Source: Neostapfia colusana (taxonomy: Eukaryota > Streptophyta > Magnoliopsida > Poales > Poaceae). Taken from it: a DNA stretch of 64,000 bases. The notes under the pieces were generated by a model. That model was not told where the DNA came from. It saw only the letters and a program-made list of their open reading frames with translations, and did not search any database. Both the position numbers and the translations under genes were made by a program. The DNA lies in assembly GCA_030760725.1 (NCBI GenBank), contig JASWHV010000012.1, positions 44,051,652 through 44,115,651 of the forward strand, read 5' to 3'. This document shows, in pieces, positions 61,280 through 64,000 of the stretch; the stretch's first letter is position 1, and every line of letters begins with the position of its first letter.

Positions 61280-62215
61280 GACGGGTAGCAAGGTCAAGGC
61301 ACCGGTACCCCTTATGATCAGGGGAGTACCTGAGGAAAACACACCGAGTTGAACGAGGTGCAATCTTATGAGGAGTCGTGGCGGACAGGTTAGGATAACA
61401 TGCGCACCCGAAGACTCGAAGGTGGTCGTAGAGAGGATGGTGCCGAAAAGAGCAAAGTGAGGGGTGGGGGCACTAATCGCCTTAGTAGGAAGGTGATTAA
61501 TGAGGAAAGTGACGGTGTGAAGAGCCTCCGCCAAGTACCTAGCAGGAATGGAGGCCTGAAACATCACGGAACGCATGACATTGTTAGTGGTACGAATTAT
61601 ACGTTCGGCCTTGCCGTTCTGAGAGGAAGTGTACGGGCAAAACATGCGCAACTGAACATCGCGAGAGAGAAGGAAGTTACGGAACGCGGAATTATCGAAC
61701 TCACGCCCGTTATCGCACTACACGGCTCGAATAATACACCCAAACTAGATGGACACCGAAGCGAAGAAGTGAGAAAGAGTGACGAACGTATCAGACTTCT
61801 GCCGCAAAGGAAAAATTCACGAATAGTGTGAGAAATCATCGAGGATCACCAAGTAATATTTATAACCTGAAACACTAACAATAGGAGAAGTCCAAAGATC
61901 ACAGTGAATCAGATCAAAAGGCCGCTCAACATGAGTAACAGAATGTGGGAATAGAAGCTGAACATGGCGACCAAGCTGACAACCATGACACACAGACTCA
62001 TGAGTTCCCCTAGTACACGAAATCACTGAACTACTAGACAACTTAGACAAGACATCAACACTAGGGTGGCCGAGCCGATGATGCCAAGTCGTGGAAGAAG
62101 CTGTTGTAGCCAAGGCAAAAGGCGAAGCTGAAACGGAAGCAGGAAGACGAAACGTGTACAGGGGCCCCGAACTCTCACAACGGTGAAGAAGACGCCGGGT
62201 AGTAAGATCCTTCAC
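61280..62215 (-). pseudogene. copia integrase
   Basis: On minus: WHHRLGHPSVDVLSKL and SVCHGCQLGRHVQL (the HHCC zinc-binding region), then FDLIHCDLWTSPIVSVSGYK and LVILDDFSHYS with the first catalytic Asp. CDNGREF comes next, directly preceded by a stop (TAG, on + 61718-61720) where Gln is usual. Then come TSSQNGKAERIIRTTNNVMR with the catalytic Glu, and EALHTVTFLINHLPTKAI. One stop and a frame change near 61830 separate otherwise well-kept halves. Confidence 0.9.
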
Positions 62216-62352
62216 AGATAAACCAAAAAAATCAAACTCAATAGAAACATGGTTGTCAGTGGTAAATCGACGAACAGAAAGAAGATTTTGAATAATGCCA
62301 GGGGCAACGAGAACATCTCTAAGCTAGAAAGAAGCCGAAGAACCTAAGTCAC

Positions 62353-63700
62353 CTACTGAGGTGACATGAAGAACAGACCCATTCCCAACAACGATAGATG
62401 AAGGATGAGAAGGGTGGGAAGGGTGGGTAGAAGAGAGTATACCACATCAGGAGTAGTGTGGTACGATGCATCGGAATCAGCAACCCAAACAGGACCGGGT
62501 GGAGTGAGAGTCATCATGCTGAAGGAGGAAGCCAGCGACTGACGGTCCCACCCATCAGGAGTGTTGTGCTGCGCCGAGGACTCAACACCCGAGCCCCAGT
62601 GGGCGGACGGCCCACCAGAGGTCGGAGTCCACTGTCTGCCAGGTGAGTAGCCAACCCCGCCGTGGGTAAGAATGGCCACGTAGGCCGCCTGAGGTCGCGA
62701 AGGTCAAGCTGGCGGGAGACCCGGAGACGGCCCAGGCCACATGGAGATCTGGCTAGTCCACGGGTTATAGGGAGTGGGCTAGGGTGGCAGAGCACCTGCG
62801 CCACCACCTTGATAGGTGCCACCACAAACAGTAGTACCACCTCCTCCTGTAAAACATCCACGTCCACCGCGCTTACGACCACCCCGACGATGATTACCAC
62901 TGCCAGGGCTGGCAGGGGCCCCTGGAGTGGTAGGCACACACGGCGGCCGTCCCCCTGAAGGAGCAGCAGGTGGGGGAGGTCGGTAGGGCTGCCCAATTCC
63001 GTAACCTCCAGAAGTGATCTCCTCGAGCTCGAGATCAGACCAGACCTTCTGAAGGTCGGAAGTGGCTCCTCGCGAAGAATCACAGTCCAGAGGTGGGAGT
63101 AACGCTCGTTCAGGCCCTGCAGGACCTAAAGAACAAGAGAAGTCTCCGGAACGTGGTCACCAAGGTCGTGAAGAGCATCCGCCATACCCTTCATCTACCG
63201 ACAGTAGGCGGAGACCGACAGGTCCCCCTGGACAGCAGCCCCGAACCGCGTCCGGATGTGAAGAGCTCGAGTCGCGCGGTTCCCCTGGAAGCGCTGCTCG
63301 AGGATGAGCCACGCCTGACGAGCAGTGCCGCCACCACGCTACCCGACAATATCCTGCAGCTCCTTAGAGAGGGAACCGAGGATCCAGGCAAGGACCAGGC
63401 TGTCCATGCTAATCCAGGAATCGTCCAACGGGGAGTCGTCCCAGAGGACGTGATCGTCAAGGCGAAAATGCCTCAACGTGAGGAGAAAGAGGTGACGCCA
63501 CCTGGCGTACGAGGTGGAGTCGGTGCTGACGACAACCGGGACGAGCACCCGGATGTTCTGGACACCAGCCGCCTGAGCGTGGAGAGCGGCGACAAGGGAA
63601 GCCACGTAGGTGCTGTAGGCAGCTCCGTCGCCTGGGAAGGGCTCACGGGTGGCACTCCACTGCGGGTGTGTGGCCTCCTCGAGCTGGTGAGAGCCGCCAT
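62353..63700 (-). pseudogene. copia gag and protease region
   Basis: On minus: SYARWRHLFLLTLRHFRLDD and WILGSLSKELQDIVG (UBN2-type gag, about 63.6-63.3 kb), further gag-like sequence RFQGNRATRAL and LQGLNERYSH, then Gly/Pro-rich linkers. The protease reads WVADSDASYHTT near 62480; the usual DSGAS has Gly changed to Asp. Stops and frameshifts occur every few hundred bases. Confidence 0.8.
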
Positions 63701-64000
63701 GGACGCTCGCTTCTACTCCAAGGCACGAGTGAGAGTCCGCTCATGCTCGCGAGCAGCCGCCAGAGCAGCGACGACGCCGGAGGCAGTCACAGACGGCTGA
63801 CCAGTACCACAGGCGGGAGCCACCGGATTGACGAGGGTAGCGAAGACGGCAACAGGCAGCAGTGGCGACGAGGCAGTTGGTGGTGGCCACACATGAGGGG
63901 CTGGTAGTGGCCACACATCAGGGACCGACGGCGACGGCTGACCAGGTGCCGGTGGCGGCTGAGCGCCCGGCGGTGACGGCGGAAAGAAGCCAGGGGGCGA

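Larger units (their letters stand above)
58788..64000 (-). mobile_element. Ty1/copia retrotransposon, 5' part beyond the window
   Basis: The 3' LTR is at 58793-59044 (TGTTG to CAACA, 252 bp), preceded on + by candidate TSD TCATC (58788-58792). Next to it is a C run that is the polypurine tract on minus. The minus-strand order is gag (about 63.6-62.7 kb), protease, integrase (62.2-61.3 kb), RT (60.7-59.5 kb) and RNase H (59.4-59.06 kb), which is the copia order. A few stops and a changed protease residue show it is defective, but its frames are long, so it may be fairly young. The 5' LTR is not seen, so its age and TSD cannot be checked here. Confidence 0.93.

Overview
This window is a piece of a plant nuclear genome, almost certainly a grass and possibly a panicoid one; that placement is inferred. 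The host genes have GC-rich first exons and GT-AG introns. Most of the remaining DNA is layered transposons of types common in grasses: L1-like LINE, Ty3/gypsy of Tat type, Ty1/copia, CACTA, Mutator-like (MULE), hAT and Stowaway. I saw no bacterial operon, CRISPR array, tRNA or rRNA gene.

Layout. 1-144 is the last exon of an unidentified gene. 3071-11906 is a decayed but apparently full-length L1-type LINE on the minus strand, bounded by a perfect 14-bp target-site duplication (TSD), with a deleted copia element nested in it (5519-6545, 5-bp TSD). 13145-19209 is a CACTA element carrying a truncated TNP2 transposase and an intact-looking second transposase-type gene of nine exons. 19213-24629 is unassigned AT-rich DNA with a degenerate 36-bp repeat array. 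24640-43466 is a large MULE with a 10-bp TSD. A 9.1-kb gypsy element (24643-33789) is inserted only 3 bp inside its left terminus. The MULE carries a MURA transposase gene, a plant-mobile-domain (PMD) gene, a GRF-type zinc-finger ORF and a coiled-coil ORF. Arrays of GTCGTCCAC/GTGGACGAC motifs lie at both ends and directly upstream of three TATA boxes.

Host genes. 45775-47201 (+) is a complete four-exon gene for a plastid alkenal/one oxidoreductase (AOR-like, 379 aa). A 903-bp hAT element (44704-45606) sits just upstream of it. Tail-to-tail with it, 47425-51170 (-) is a complete ten-exon gene for LSF1, a plastid starch-turnover protein (595 aa). 55857-58720 (-) holds the last five coding exons of a P4-type phospholipid flippase of the ALA8-12 group. 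A copia element (58793 to beyond the window end) lies 72 bp upstream of the first of those exons.

The most notable material is the MULE with its shared promoter and terminal palindromes, the gypsy LTRs with ten or more G-box/ABRE-like motifs in 109-bp tandem units, and the hAT insertion in the AOR promoter region. Exon boundaries were placed by hand from GT/AG signals and reading-frame continuity. Family assignments come from recognised motifs, not from database searches.
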